Source of the DNA: Limanda limanda
Lineage: Eukaryota > Chordata > Actinopteri > Pleuronectiformes > Pleuronectidae
DNA length: 64,000 nt
NCBI RefSeq assembly: GCF_963576545.1
Contig: NC_083651.1
Coordinates: forward strand, 13,935,124-13,999,123
Direction: 5' to 3'
Shown here: positions 1 to 14,790 of the stretch, in pieces
How positions within the stretch are numbered: position 1 is the first letter of the stretch
Layout of the letters: every line of letters starts with the position of its first letter
Made by a program: the position numbers and the translations under genes
Notes under the pieces: model-generated
What the model was told of the DNA's origin: nothing
Database searches by the model: none
Seen by the model: the letters and a program-made list of their open reading frames with translations, nothing else

Positions 1-73
1 TGGACTGGATGTGGCAGAAGTAGAACATCTCCAGCTGCTGGATTTTAACATTTGTCCCAGGACACAAGTAGAG
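1..73 (+). other. possible 5' non-coding exon ending in a splice donor
   Basis: The first 73 bases end in GAG followed by GTGAGT, a consensus splice donor, 550 bases before the signal-peptide exon of the CD200 gene. No open frame crosses the segment. It could be an untranslated first exon of CD200 or the end of an exon from a gene to the left; the window edge prevents a decision. The 550 bases up to 622 show no other feature. Confidence 0.2.
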
Positions 74-622
74 GTGAGTGTCTCCTTATTATGAGTTTAT
101 AATCAGGCGAGGAAAAGACAGAATATATGAGAGGATTCAGTTTTTCTCATGTCATCGAAAAAATTTACTTTTATTTATATTTCTGTTGATCTTCGGTGAG
201 TTATTGGCTATAACAAGTTTTTATTTCATTATTATTTGTAAGTTCATTGCAAGTCATTGTGTCAGACCTGAATTCAGCCTGTATTCCATTAAGTCTGTGA
301 TGTGGCAGATGTTTAACCAGCTTGTGTATTATACTGATCACATCTGTCTAATCTGAAAATATTTGTGGTATAACAAAGGAAAATATGTTTGTACTCAGTA
401 GTTTTCTTGATGCTTTAATATGTTAAAACATGTTGGAAGCATCTGAGTGACCACAGGAGCTCATCTGACTCTGGGTGAAGGGAAAATGAGGATGTGGCTC
501 AGCTCAGCCTCTCAGTATCAATGCTACATCAACAGGTGTATAAACTATATCAGAGTTTGAGCTGGTCTAATGAATGAAAACTGATTCTCCACATTAGAGT
601 CCCACTCTTCCATCTCCAATCA

Positions 623-3600
623 ATGAAGACGATGGGGATCCAGGCTTCCTGTAGGAAAGGTCTGCAGGTGTGTTTACTCCTGCTGCTGGTGGGACGACTG
701 CAGGGTGAGTACCAGGCTGAGTCCAATGTCAAATGAAGACTGACAAAATCAAACTTGAGTATTGTTTTATGTACAGTATGTAATTGACCTTAGGGTGGAT
801 GTATCAGGCAGGGTCACAGCACCAGAGCGTCTGGAGGCTCCGGTGGAGAAGCCCTTCACTCTGACCTGCAGTGTCTCCAGGGAGCGGGGGGAATCCCTGA
901 GGCAGGTGCGTTGGCTGGACGTCCAGAACCAGACCCTGCTGAGCTACGAGCCCGGCCAGAGAGACAGTGTGAGTGGACAGCAGCACGTGGAGCTCGCCTC
1001 CTCCCCGAAGGACACCTCGGCCATCACCATCCGCAGGGTGGGCTTCCGCGACGAAGGCTGCTACACCTGCATCTTTGACATGCATCCCTCGGGTTCAAAG
1101 CAGGGTCAGACCTGCCTCACTGTCACCTGTAAGTAAAACCATTAAGGGCTTTCATTTTAATGATTAAAAAGCAGTTTGGAAAATTGAAGAAAATCCCATA
1201 TGTTAGTGTTTAGATCATATAAATTCAATCTGAGAATCCATTCGAGCAGCAAAATATAAATTTTAGATCACGTCTTCGTTGAACCGACTCTTGAGATTAA
1301 GAGATTCTCTTGCAAATCTTTAACATTATTAAATGTAAACAAATGATTGCTTTGTAATGGAATTGATTGTTTACACAACTGCTAAAGCCCAAAAGTCCTC
1401 TCATGAAAACACATGTACAGTTCTTAGATCTGTATTTTTATTTTGATCTGCACCAAACCGCACACAATTGTGCCTGGTGTCTTTCATCAGGACCTGTGAT
1501 TTATTCTCTGAGAAATCTGTGAAAATGTTGAAAAACCTAATAATGAAGAAAGCGAAAAGAAAATTCTGGATCCGCCCCTTGATCCTGGATTTGCACCAAA
1601 ATTGAATGGGTTTTAGCCCATCCCTCAGTTTCATGGAAATATGTCTAGCAATTTTTGCATAATCCTGCTCACTGAAAAACAGACTAACAAATGCAGATGG
1701 AGTTTCTCCTTTCTCAAACAAATGTTTAATGTAAGAGAAGTTTTCAGATTATGGTTTAAGGTAAGGAAGCGAATGTGTTCTATCCTAGTGAGAAACTAAT
1801 GGGGGTCCCGTCATCTGTTGTTATGAGTTTGATTTTTTTAGAGAAAGCTACCAGATAGGAGCCATTAGTGAGCAATTACACGGTCTGACCGGTTCTTACC
1901 TGACAATAATAAAATGCTGCTGTTTTTGTTTGGTTTTGATGGGGAGAGGGGCAAAGTTCATCCAGGTTAAACCAAACAAAAACAGCAGCATTTTATTATT
2001 GTCAGGTAAGAACCGGTCAGACCGTGTAATTGCTCACTAATGGCTCCTATCTGGTAACAAAAAGCAATAGACTCCAGGGATGTTTACTCCTCCCTACAAG
2101 ACGATTATCAATCTGCGGTGGAGATTTACTGAGAATCTGTGCATACAGATGTCCTTAACCACTCCTAACCTCTGAACACAAGTTGATGAGCCTGTGGAAG
2201 CTCAGCCAGTAATGTTAATAAAGAGCTGGAGCACAGGGAGAGGGAGGTCTCACTAACCAGAAACAGCTGCTGCAGATTCCACTGACTGGTTTATGTTTGG
2301 GTGTTTCTGAATATTAACATTGTCCTGTTCTTCACCCTCTGTCTCCCTGTTGCCTCCCCCCATCCATCACTCTGTCACTGGACGGTGGCCCTTTGCTTCA
2401 CTCCCAGCACAAGTCACCGTCGACGGCAACAAGACGGCGGTGAGCGGCAAGAAGGCGTCCCTCTCCTGCTCCTACGGTTTGCCTGAGAAGGTGCAGCTGA
2501 TCTCGTGGAGATACACTCCTGCACATGGAGAGTCCGCAGAGGTGGCTTCCTTTGCAAAGCGCAGCGACCCCATGATTGAGCCGCCGTACCAGGGGAGGGT
2601 CTGGCTCAGTGCCTCGCTGTCCGACAGCCAGCTCACCATCCAGCCCGTCTCCATCCAGGACGAGGGCTGCTACACCTGCCTGTACAACACAGATCCTGAC
2701 AAACCAAAGAGCTCCACAGTTTGCCTGTCCACCTATGGTAAAAACATTGTTTCCCCAAACAGACATCACAGATTTTATATACGATAAGATCCATGGAAAT
2801 ACAGTGGTTGTTCGAATCTAGAGCTGGTCTTAAGGAGCAGGTTATGTACCGGGCACAGAGCCATGCACCATATGTTTAGACTTTTTCAATACTTTCTTTA
2901 TACAAGGTTTGCTGTTAGTTACTGTTATCATTCTTCCTGCTCGTACACAAAAAGCTGCCCAAAAACAAAAGATTATTTAGGAAATTATGTTTTCCTTGTT
3001 CCTGCTATCAGTCAGAGAAGACGATTGATACCAGTTTTATATCTCAACATCACGTTTAAGTTCCAGTACATCTCACAAACTCTACTGAGGAATCCATTTA
3101 TCTGGGAAACATAAATCTGTCACAAATATCTGTCTATCAAAGTGACAGTTTGAGATCTGACATGTTTCCTTAAACTAAATATCCATTCCTGGATATAGGT
3201 AAAGGGAATATTTGTTACCGTACATATCAGTTAATGCATTATTACCTCCTTCGCCAAGGAAATTATATTTTCATCTTCACTGTTTGTTTGTTCATTAGCA
3301 TGTTAACGCAAAAACTACAAGCGGGATTCCACAAAACTTGGGATAAGGATGCAATATGGGTCAAGGATGAGCAACATCAAATTTCGGTGCGGATCCAGAT
3401 AAGGAGGCGGATTGATTTGAACTTATTTCCCAGGGAATCATTCATGGATCTTGAAGAAAACAGTCAGGCACAGTCAGGGAACTGATATCATGTCTGATAT
3501 CTGTGCTGGTGGTGAGTGCTCCGCCATCATCGTTTAACAGTACAGAAAGAGGGGGAAAAGACTTGATCCATCCCTTAATCAAATCAGCTACACAGTTATT

Positions 3601-4345
3601 TGGTTCTTCCTTGGCCCATTTCCCACACCTCCACCAAGTTTCAAGAAAATCCGTTTTGTAGTTTTTGCGTGATTCTGCTAAAAGTCAGACAAACAAAACA
3701 AACAACAATGAAATTGTTCGCAGAGGGAAGAGTTTTTTCTTTTCGTCTTTTCAGATGCACATTCATGCTTGATAGCAGCGAGTGTCCTACAGTAGATGCA
3801 GGAGCCGCCTATAGACCGGCTCCTGTGGAAGAAATAACAGGAGGAGACGTAACCCCTCGGATTTAGACAGGAATGTTGATCTCTCCTTCGTTTTGATTGT
3901 AGTCGCTGAATGTTTTCATGATACAGCAGCAAAGCTGAGCTGTCGGGTGATTTGTTAACACAAACACAGAGCGGTGTGTGTGTCCATGTGAAGAATAGGC
4001 CATTGGAAAAAGAATGATGGAGGCAGGGAGCGAGCTCCTGATGCATGACTGTGACAGTGTTTGGAGCAGACACTGATTCCCTCTGTGCGTTGTCTCTCTC
4101 GCTCTCTGCTCACTGGCGTTCGCACTTTTTCTCTCCCGCTGTCGTTCTCTCGCAGTAATCTCAACAAACACACAAGCTTTTGTTTGGGATGTGAGTTGTA
4201 CAGTAGCCTACAGTAGGTGTTTCTAATAGCGAGCCTCAATTAGCATTAATGTTTTTTTTCCTTCTTGCAGCTCATTGCTCTTCCACCCTCATCCCACTCT
4301 GAATGATGTGATTCCCTCCCACACACACACACAAACACACGCACA

Positions 4346-4397
<52 letters not shown>

Positions 4398-7300
4398 CAC
4401 GCACACACACGCACACACACGCGCACAAGCGCACACACGCACACACGCACATCTTGTTATTTACTAAGACAGGTGACTGTGTGACCCCAGAAGAAGTATG
4501 CAGTTTGAAATGTGTGTACTTAGTGTTCCCTAGAAATATCCAAGGAAACAATGTTAATCTTTTGGAGAGATCGTAAAAATATTATTGGAGTCATGTAAAG
4601 AATTGTTCAGGTGGTTGCAATCTTCAACCTCACCACTACAGGCCACTAAATCCTTCACAGTGGTCCCTTGACATACATTTTTGTTTAATTAGGGCCCGAG
4701 CACCGAGCAGACAGTGATTTTATTTTTTTCAGGCAAATGAATTGGCTTTTTGAGGGCTTAACATGCTCAAATTCTTACCAAACTTTGCAGAAAGTTTGAA
4801 AGTGGTGAAAATGTACGTATTTAAAGTTTGATTACACGCCATCGAAACACGATGTTCTGTATCGCCGACATACATGGACCATGAAGCCTTCGATGCTGAG
4901 CCATAAACAACAACTCCACTTCTGCAGTGACAGTGTCAGTGTTCATAGATCAAAGGAATCTTTATGTCTTGCAAAGGTTATTCATGATATTGTACAAAAA
5001 TGTTACTCTAATTGCATAGAAATATTTACAAATAATACTAAAATAAAGTACTTTATGTATATAAATCATTAATTGAATATAAAAAAGCCCCAAAACTCCC
5101 AATCTAGGACATATATCTATCATGTAAAACCCTCTGCGATGGTCGCACTACATTTAGTCGCACCACATGATATTTTCTAGTTCAGTCAAAATTTACAGCC
5201 ACAGAATTGGCCTCCTAAAGAAAACAAACTAGGTCAGCAGAAAAGGTCACTGTGAAATTCGAAATTGAATTTGTTTTTGGTTTCGATTATGAATCTTTTT
5301 TTTTTGTGCACCAAAAGGTAACTGTAGTGTCTATTTGAGCTGAGCAACATATCATGAAATTGTATTTTCAGACAGAAGACACATATAGATTACTCTGAGA
5401 TATTTTTCTCCCATGATTAAAGTCTTTATGAAATTTGAGTTCCTTTGTGAATCCACTTTATTATAAATCCAGTGTTAGAATAAAGAAAAGCTTTTGTTTA
5501 GAAAAAACTGTGGAATGTAACTCAGCGCTGTAACTCGTATCTCCTTCATCAGGCACTGTGGTTTGGATTGTTATCGGAATTTTTTTCTGTTGTGCATTCA
5601 CCCAACCCAAAATCTGACACTGCTCCAGACTGATGGGGGAAGAAGCTCATTACTTAGAAGCTCTGAGACGAAGAAGATGAAAGTACGAGGGCCAAATTTA
5701 GTGGCTGCATGTGTTCTTGCCAACAGAAATGTTCTCTGTTCCAGTGTATCACATTCCTCGCTCCCCCCAAAGAACAGAAAATTGAAAACAGCCTCAGATT
5801 TACTTATGGATCTTAAGTGTGCGGGAACTCAAATACCGTAACTGATCCAGAGGCTTCAAAGTCTTTCCCAGGTATCAACCTAGCAATTTACCCAAAGACA
5901 CTTTCCAAATACACAAACACAAACGGTACTGAAATCTGAATGTGAAAATTAAACCAATATGTCCACCCCTGACCACATATTAAAACCTTTGTTCTACAAC
6001 TCTGCTATATGTGCACCAAGATGATAGTTGTACTCCTTTCTGGTCATTTCCCACAGTGCTACCCAAACCCCAGGTGAGCTACAAGACCACCTCTCCAGGT
6101 GTGATCGAGGCCAACTGCACCTGCGTGTCACGTCCCCCGGCAGAGATCGTGTGGAATGTGGAGCGAGATAACCGCACCATGGGCCCCCCGGTGGCCACGC
6201 AGTTTCCGCGGGCCGACGGGACCACTCTGGTCATCAGTACGCTGACTGTGAAGTCAGGGCTGCTGAAGGACGTGTCCGTCAAGTGCCTGGTGCACCACAA
6301 AGGCCTGGAGTCGCCGATCGCTGTTTCCATGAACACTAAAAGTGAGTTGGTGACAAAGTGTCAGTTGTTGCATTGCATCTTCTTTGTGTCAACATAACCT
6401 TCCACACACCGTGGTTACCTACCTTAAATAAGGACCACTAGTAAACCAGAAATCCACTAAGAAAACTCAAAAATACAGTTTGTGAGTTAATGTGATGCCG
6501 GCATAATATGATTGTGAAAATTCACTTGAATGCCATCTAAAGTCGGATAAAACAACTCAGAAAATCTCTGAAATGTTTTATGCATGAGTTGTTGACGTCA
6601 TCACCTATTAACAAACTGAAATAATTTTATAATCAGCTCTTAATAGTAGCTTTTGATATCATTTTTTTTTTTGATTCTATATCTTTGTCCCTCGCCAGTG
6701 CAGGCCACACACACACCCATATCTTTTCAGCGTTTATAACCTCGATCTTATTTCCCCGATGTCTTATTTTACTTTCTTTCTCTTCCTCAAGTTGGAACAG
6801 CTCTCACCATCCTGATCTCAGTCACCACAGTAGCAGCTCTGTTGGTCATGTCCCTCTGCTTCTGCCTTTGGAAGTGTTTCCTGCGCAAAGAAGGTGAGTG
6901 ACCAATGATGCAATGAAACAGCAGTCTATGTTTATGCATGTGGTGGCAATGTTTCCAAGAATGTGCAGAAGTATGGGGCAGTAAACTCTAGAGGAGTGAT
7001 ACTGCGACTCTCTGGATAACAAGAAATTATTCGAAAGTTGGTAAAATGTCATAAAGGAGTCGCTTGCTATTGGGCATTGGGTTGAGGAGCATCACAAATT
7101 AAAATCACTGGTTGTGATATCAAAAAATAGAATGTGAAGACTTTCCTGTTTCAATTCGGATTTTAAGATTTTGTAAAATTATCACAACAGACACAACTCT
7201 CTTACATGCTGATTTGGGGAACAGTCAGTTATATTAGCCTATGCTAAACTTAAAGCTGCACCAATCGTGTTTTTGTTGTTTTTTGGATCCTATGGCTGCA

Positions 7301-8076
7301 TGTGTGAGTTGAAAAGAAGGTCAGTGAGGAGCCCACAGAATATGATGTGACTTTGCAATAGCCTATGACAGCGACGTCAAAATCTACTTTTTTTCTATTT
7401 GCACTAAGCTGCACTTTTCTCACGGTCAGTCACTGCTGGAAAATAAGAGACAGAAAATAAAGAAAACGGTGCCTCAGCTGAGCAGACGACTGAAACACAA
7501 TCTGGAGGGATGAAATCTGGTGCGCACGGGGAAAGTTATGTGTGAAAGTAAAATAAAGCAGGAAATGAAGGGTGTTTGCTTTTATAACAAACATGCTCCC
7601 ACGAACAATCTCCCACTGCCACAGCCTCGTCTAACTGAAAGTGTTAAAAGCTATACATGTGTGCTCCAGAACTCATCACTTCAGATCATGTGTTGTATAA
7701 GTTCATACAGCAGAAGTTTCACATCATACGCTTGTTTCAAATCAATATGTAAATGAAAATCTAGGATACTTAACCCCACCCTGTCGGGATATTTGGGTGG
7801 GAGAACGTTGGCTTGGCTAGAATACTTAATTTTATACACTGCACATGTCAGTAATCTGGTAAAACAAGTGATAACCATGCGTGTAATGAACAGATAAATG
7901 TGGTCCTATATTTTAGATTTATATATACTGTATGTGATGTCTCGTTATGTGTTTCTTTACAAGCAGCACTTCTAAGAAGATTAACAAATATGAAGAGAGA
8001 TTTGAAATAAGTTGTTTCTATTGTTCTCTTTACAGCTTTGGCACCAGGCCAGATTCGAAATGAGATTTTCCTTTAA
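623..8076 (+). CDS. cd200: CD200 (OX-2) membrane glycoprotein with two V-type Ig exons
   Basis: Ligand of the inhibitory receptor CD200R, an Ig-superfamily type I membrane protein. Exons: 623-704 (signal peptide, 27 residues with an LLLLL core), 808-1128 (V-type Ig, VRWL and DEGCYTC), 2408-2737 (second V-type Ig, ISWRY and DEGCYTC), 6057-6341 (C2-type Ig), 6792-6893 (transmembrane helix followed by WKCFLRKE) and 8036-8076 (short tail ending in TAA). Every internal exon is phase 1-1 with GT-AG borders; the total is 1161 nt, 386 residues. The C2 exon reads [18 protein letters not shown] and [14 protein letters not shown], matching the CD200 patterns around the C2 cysteine and the NGTT segment. 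The tail lacks tyrosines, as expected of CD200. Mammalian CD200 has one V and one C2 domain, so the extra V exon is unusual: both may be used in series or alternatively. Family assignment is strong; joint use of both V exons is inferred. BTLA on the opposite strand supports the locus. Confidence 0.85.
1440..1695 (+). repeat. dispersed teleost repeat (CCGCCAAGG-ended family), partial
   Basis: Partial copy of a repeat seen several times in this window. Diagnostic pieces are gatctgcaccaaa, ggatccgccccttgatcc, tttcatggaaat and tttttgcataatcctgct. It lies in the CD200 intron between the two V exons. Other copies are at 3233-3480 (opposite orientation), 3530-3720, 21961-22322 and 24101-24212. Confidence 0.55.
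1849..2056. repeat. perfect 88-bp inverted repeat with 32-nt spacer
   Basis: Bases 1849-1936 are the exact reverse complement of 1969-2056, with spacer 1937-1968; I found no mismatch in 88 pairs. The outermost bases of the palindrome are TA, so CCAGATAGGAG...CTCCTATCTGG could be a Tc1/mariner-type miniature element with a TA target duplication. It lies in the intron between the V-type exons of CD200, and the transcript would fold into a long perfect hairpin. Confidence 0.85.
3233..3480 (-). repeat. dispersed teleost repeat, inverted copy
   Basis: Begins acctccttcgccaagg and continues through tttgtttgttcattagc, cacaaaacttggg and ggtgcggatccagataag, the reverse orientation of the family described at 1440-1695. 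It lies in the CD200 intron before the C2 exon. Confidence 0.6.
3530..3720 (+). repeat. dispersed teleost repeat, forward copy
   Basis: Contains ttggttcttccttggccc, ccaccaagtttcaagaaaat and tttttgcgtgattctgct, the forward orientation of the same family. With 3233-3480 it forms a diverged inverted pair within 500 bases. Confidence 0.55.
4318..4452. repeat. (CA)n microsatellite with CG interruptions
   Basis: About 135 bases of nearly pure CA with interspersed GCACACA units, in the CD200 intron between the second V exon and the C2 exon. Long ACAC/GTGT reading frames here are artefacts of the repeat. Confidence 0.95.
4690..4960. repeat. dispersed repeat beginning AGGGCCCGAGCACCGA
   Basis: The start agggcccgagcaccga, then ggctttttgagggctt, acatgctcaaa and aaactttgcagaaa, match a repeat I know as common in teleost introns. 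Ends are not sharply defined, and its class is not clear from the sequence. Confidence 0.45.
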
Positions 8077-8410
8077 TAAACAGTAGAATTAACTTTGGCA
8101 TTTATTTTCATGCGTTTCTTTTCAGTGGAATAACTGTTCCGAGCCTGAAAAGCAGAGGCAGTGTTTCTTAGAGCCAACATTGCAGAACTGATTCCCGACA
8201 TCCTCCTCCTCCTCCTCTTCATCATCACCTTGGTACAAATTGAAGATGGTCGGACACACCAACACAATCCTACTTGTGAGCGCCGACCGTTTGACATTCA
8301 ACTCTCCTCCTCTGAATCTGACTCTCACATAATCTCCAGGCTGTGTTCACATGAATCCTGTTGACTGGGTCATATTTATTCTCTGTAATGGATTAGTCAC
8401 CGTATGGTCA

Positions 8411-8416
8411 ATTAAA
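8411..8416 (+). other. candidate poly(A) signal for CD200
   Basis: ATTAAA lies 335 bases after the CD200 stop. An earlier AATAAA overlaps the stop codon itself at 8075-8080; cleavage there would leave almost no 3' UTR, so the later signal is more plausible. A CCT/CTT-rich stretch at 8200-8226 falls inside this inferred 3' UTR. Confidence 0.35.
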
Positions 8417-9181
8417 GCACAGGGACTTTTCTTTGACAGCATGTTTCTTTTCCTCAAAACACTGTCCTCTGTTTGTCTCTGATGTTTAAATGATGTTAAA
8501 AAACAAGTGTGGTGATATTTATGTTTTTCTTATTAAAAAAATCCTATAAAAAGATCAAAAACAGATCAAAGAGACACATGGTGCACCAGTGACATGAACA
8601 TGAGAAGTTCAGTTGAGTTTTAAGTTGATACCAAAGAAACCATTCTGCTTCCATACATATGCTCTCGCTCACAAAATGACTGCTAATCTTAACAAATCCA
8701 CTATTTATCCCGCGGCTGTTTGTGTAGCATTAGCTTAAACTACAGAATGAAAATATTTATCTTTATATTTATCTTTTTGTAATGTTGATTCTATATGTAT
8801 TTCTATATGCCCTATTTCTAGAGATGTGTCTCACTTTCTTTACCCGACTATAGACTGAAAGATGATGGAATAATGGAAGTGGAAATGTTAATGTCGTTCA
8901 TCTTTACAGACAGACTCTAAGTCAGACCAGTATTGAAGTGATTGACTTGTGCTTTGATAAGTTTGGTATTTCATAGGATTTTTGACAGTAGGAAAAATAT
9001 TAAATACATAAATGTAGAATAACACAGTGAAGTGATTCTCTTCTTTTACCTCAGTCGATGACCTCCGTCCACTTCCTTGTTTTGTGACAGCTGGGAGGGG
9101 TCATGGGTAGATTTCATCAGATAAACTAAAGAGGCTGCACTCTTATATATTTGTGTATCTACAGAAAATGTTTTGTGTTTG

Positions 9182-9186
9182 TGTAT

Positions 9187-9234
<48 letters not shown>

Positions 9235-9247
9235 TAGAGAGAGAGAG
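9182..9247. repeat. compound (GT)n-(GA)n microsatellite
   Basis: A GTAT/GT tract passes directly into GA repeats with one GATA interruption. Confidence 0.95.
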
Positions 9248-9834
9248 GGACTGTAGAGGTTAAATTCCATGAACAAATAGCTTGAATCAATTCCCTGAGG
9301 AAGAAATGCTGAAACCTTTTTGGTGCCTCAGAGCGGAATGCGTGTCTGTCTGCATCTGAAGAGTCCAACGAGTTCCTGTGGGTGAACTCAGGTTAGGCTG
9401 TGATGAGGGTGTTAGAATGACGCGCAGGTTATCAGTCTTCAATCAATTTCCGTCCTTTTCAGAAATATGATTTTTCAGTAATAACATGATTATCAGCTGT
9501 GTTCCTCTTTCTGTGGAGTTTCAGTATAAGTGATCAACACTGATAATGAGTCCAGTCCTGTATAGAGCAAAAAAGGAGAGTAGAAGATGAACTGGTGCAT
9601 TACGATCAACTAGTTAAACTTGATATAATAAATGCAATAAACATTATAATAAAACTTAAAGCCTATTAAGTTTCCGAATCTTTTATCATTTTTAACATCA
9701 TCCCAACCTATTACTATTTTGGCTCAGCTTTTAAAGAACATAAAAGTCCTCTGTGCTGTGCAACACCTGCCAGCCAGATGCTCATTTTTTTCAATTGAAG
9801 GCTTTTTATCCTCAGCCAGGCGAGTTATGGTTGA

Positions 9835-9854
9835 CCCCCCCCCCCCCCCCCCCC
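9835..9854. repeat. poly-C run of 20
   Basis: Twenty consecutive C bases, prone to assembly-length error and, on the opposite strand, a poly-G tract. Confidence 0.95.
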
Positions 9855-12123
9855 AACACACTCACACATTATGCTCACACTTAGTGCTTTCTGCTCTGTC
9901 AGCTCTGTTCTGATGTGTTCATAAGCTCTGAGATAACACAGAATATTTGTTAGTAATGTTAGATTGTATCTGTAATACAAATACATATCAGATTACAACA
10001 GCAGAGTGGACTTGAGCTAACTAAACTAAGTTTGTCAGGAGGTTGTTAAGCTGTCAATCAGATCACGTCTGACTCAATACCTCTGTTAGTCTCTTTGTAT
10101 GTGGGTCAGGACTGGGGGAGAGGATATAAGTTGTGAAACAACACATGATATGTGGTATAAATCATCATTTCATGCCTTATATAAATATATTTGCAGGAAT
10201 GTGTATGAGGACTTCTATCACCATCTAGACAACAGCCCAACATGTTTTTTTGTGTTTTTGTAAACAGCTATTGGTGACTCAGGGCCTTTGTGGTGCACCA
10301 GGCAGTTGACACATCTTTCGGCATGCGCTTGATGTGTTTTTTTAGAAAATGGCCATGCAGAATCAGATATGTGTTTCTGCGAAGGTGTAATTTTTTTTAT
10401 GTACGTGTGTGGAGTATGAGTATGAAGGTCAGGCTGTGGTTAAGTGAAGAGGATGGTAACAAGTACCGAGGAGAAAGTGTGAGAAATGTAATCAAATTCT
10501 CCAGTTACTTGAGAGCTGCAGTGTGAAAAATACTGAAAATACTGCAACTGGATTCAAATATAATGTAAAACTTCACTTGAGCCAACTCACACAATAAATT
10601 AATATAAGTTCACACTCAGGTTGCATTAAAAACTGCCTCTTAGATTTCTTCAACCTGGTTGTCAGGGCTGTCCCAGACCTAATATGCAAGACCACAAGTG
10701 TTCTGCTTCTCTGTTAAGCTGCACGCTGCCGACTCAGTCCACACACTCTCTGCCTGACCCCAAGAAGCTCGATCATATCAGGCCTGTCTCTAACACAGCC
10801 TTCACAGATGCCTCCATGCTGTCTCTCTCTAAACCAGAGCTTTGTTCACAAGAGAAAGAAAACACAACTTGTGTGTGTGTGTGTTTGTGTGTGTGTGAGA
10901 TACAGAGAGAGAGACTTGTGTGTGTGTGTGTTTGTGTTGGCTACCAGTCACCACTGCTTACATATATGTTGGTTGGGAAGTATAAGCTTCCTTCCTTCAT
11001 TTTGTATGTTTTATTTATTTGACAAAAACAATATACAGAAAATCCACTGGACTTATTTTAAAGCCTCTACCTCAATAACATTGACATTTTTTTTTTAAAT
11101 CAGAAAATACAAATTTAGCATGCAGAAAATTATATGATATTAATGTGTTTGATAAAAACAACAATACCAATATAAAAGCACCTATATGACTGTGGTTCCC
11201 AAGACAGGGGTCTGGACCTTCCTCAGGTTCCAAAGATTGATCAAAAGTGGTCAGATCATTTAATGCTTAGAAAGAATAAAATTTACCTCCGATATTATAT
11301 TACTTGTATGCAAATTAACCATTTTTATAGTAAACTTCTGAATATCCTTCAAATTTAACATTCTGAGAGAAAATCCAACATAAGATAGATAGATCAGTCT
11401 ATGGTCTAGATGTGTTTCAAGGGCTCACATGGGAACCAGTATTCGACTGTGACATATTGTCTTAAGCTGGTTTTGGAAAAATCCTTGTCGTTCCTCCCCT
11501 CTCTTTGTTTTCTGGAATCCACCAAAGAGCTATTTGTCTGTCTTCTACGCAAGTTTTCCTCATCTGTGAGATGGATGCTGAGGATGATGATGCTGGACTC
11601 GTACATCTTTTTGTTATTTCACAGACAAGATTGCTCTTTATCAAAAATATTCAGATCTCCAGTGAAATGGAGGAATGAAGGAATGCAGAAATAAATCTTA
11701 AATACATCACATCTGCTGCCTGGAAAACACCTTGCACTCGTCACAGATCAGCCCGAAGGATCATATTCAAATGCTGAGAGTAATTATTTTTTAATAGCAA
11801 CCACTGACCAAAGCTTTGGCCGACAGGGTCACATCAGGTAAATAAATAAATCTCTTCAAGTCCTGTAAATGAAATGAAAGAGGGAAAACAATACTATAAA
11901 AAGACACAAATAATACAAAGCAGCATCAGCTGGAACAAATGTGAGGATCAGAGAGCAAATAAAACACAGCTTCTGCTTTGTTGTAGCATCTGCGTGACCA
12001 CAAGCCTCCTCCTCCATCCACCTCCTCTACAGTGATCCGGTAACCTCCGCCTGTTCCACCACACCATGCTCTACTTGTGTCTACATGTTTCCATCCATGT
12101 GTCTTTAATCAATACAAAAACAT

Positions 12124-14790
<2,667 letters not shown>

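Larger units (their letters stand above)
8420..12100. other. intergenic, between convergent CD200 and BTLA
   Basis: No coding exon recognised. It holds a (GT)n(GA)n microsatellite (9182-9247), a run of 20 C (9835-9854) and interrupted GT tracts (10868-10932). Open frames here are short, and several come from the microsatellites. Confidence 0.6.

Noticed and set aside
78..356. 92-codon open frame on + before CD200
   Set aside because: No recognisable domain and hydrophobic A/T-rich composition; likely chance in the CD200 5' region.
4246..4551. Open frames rich in Cys/Val or Thr/His
   Set aside because: Translations of the CA microsatellite.
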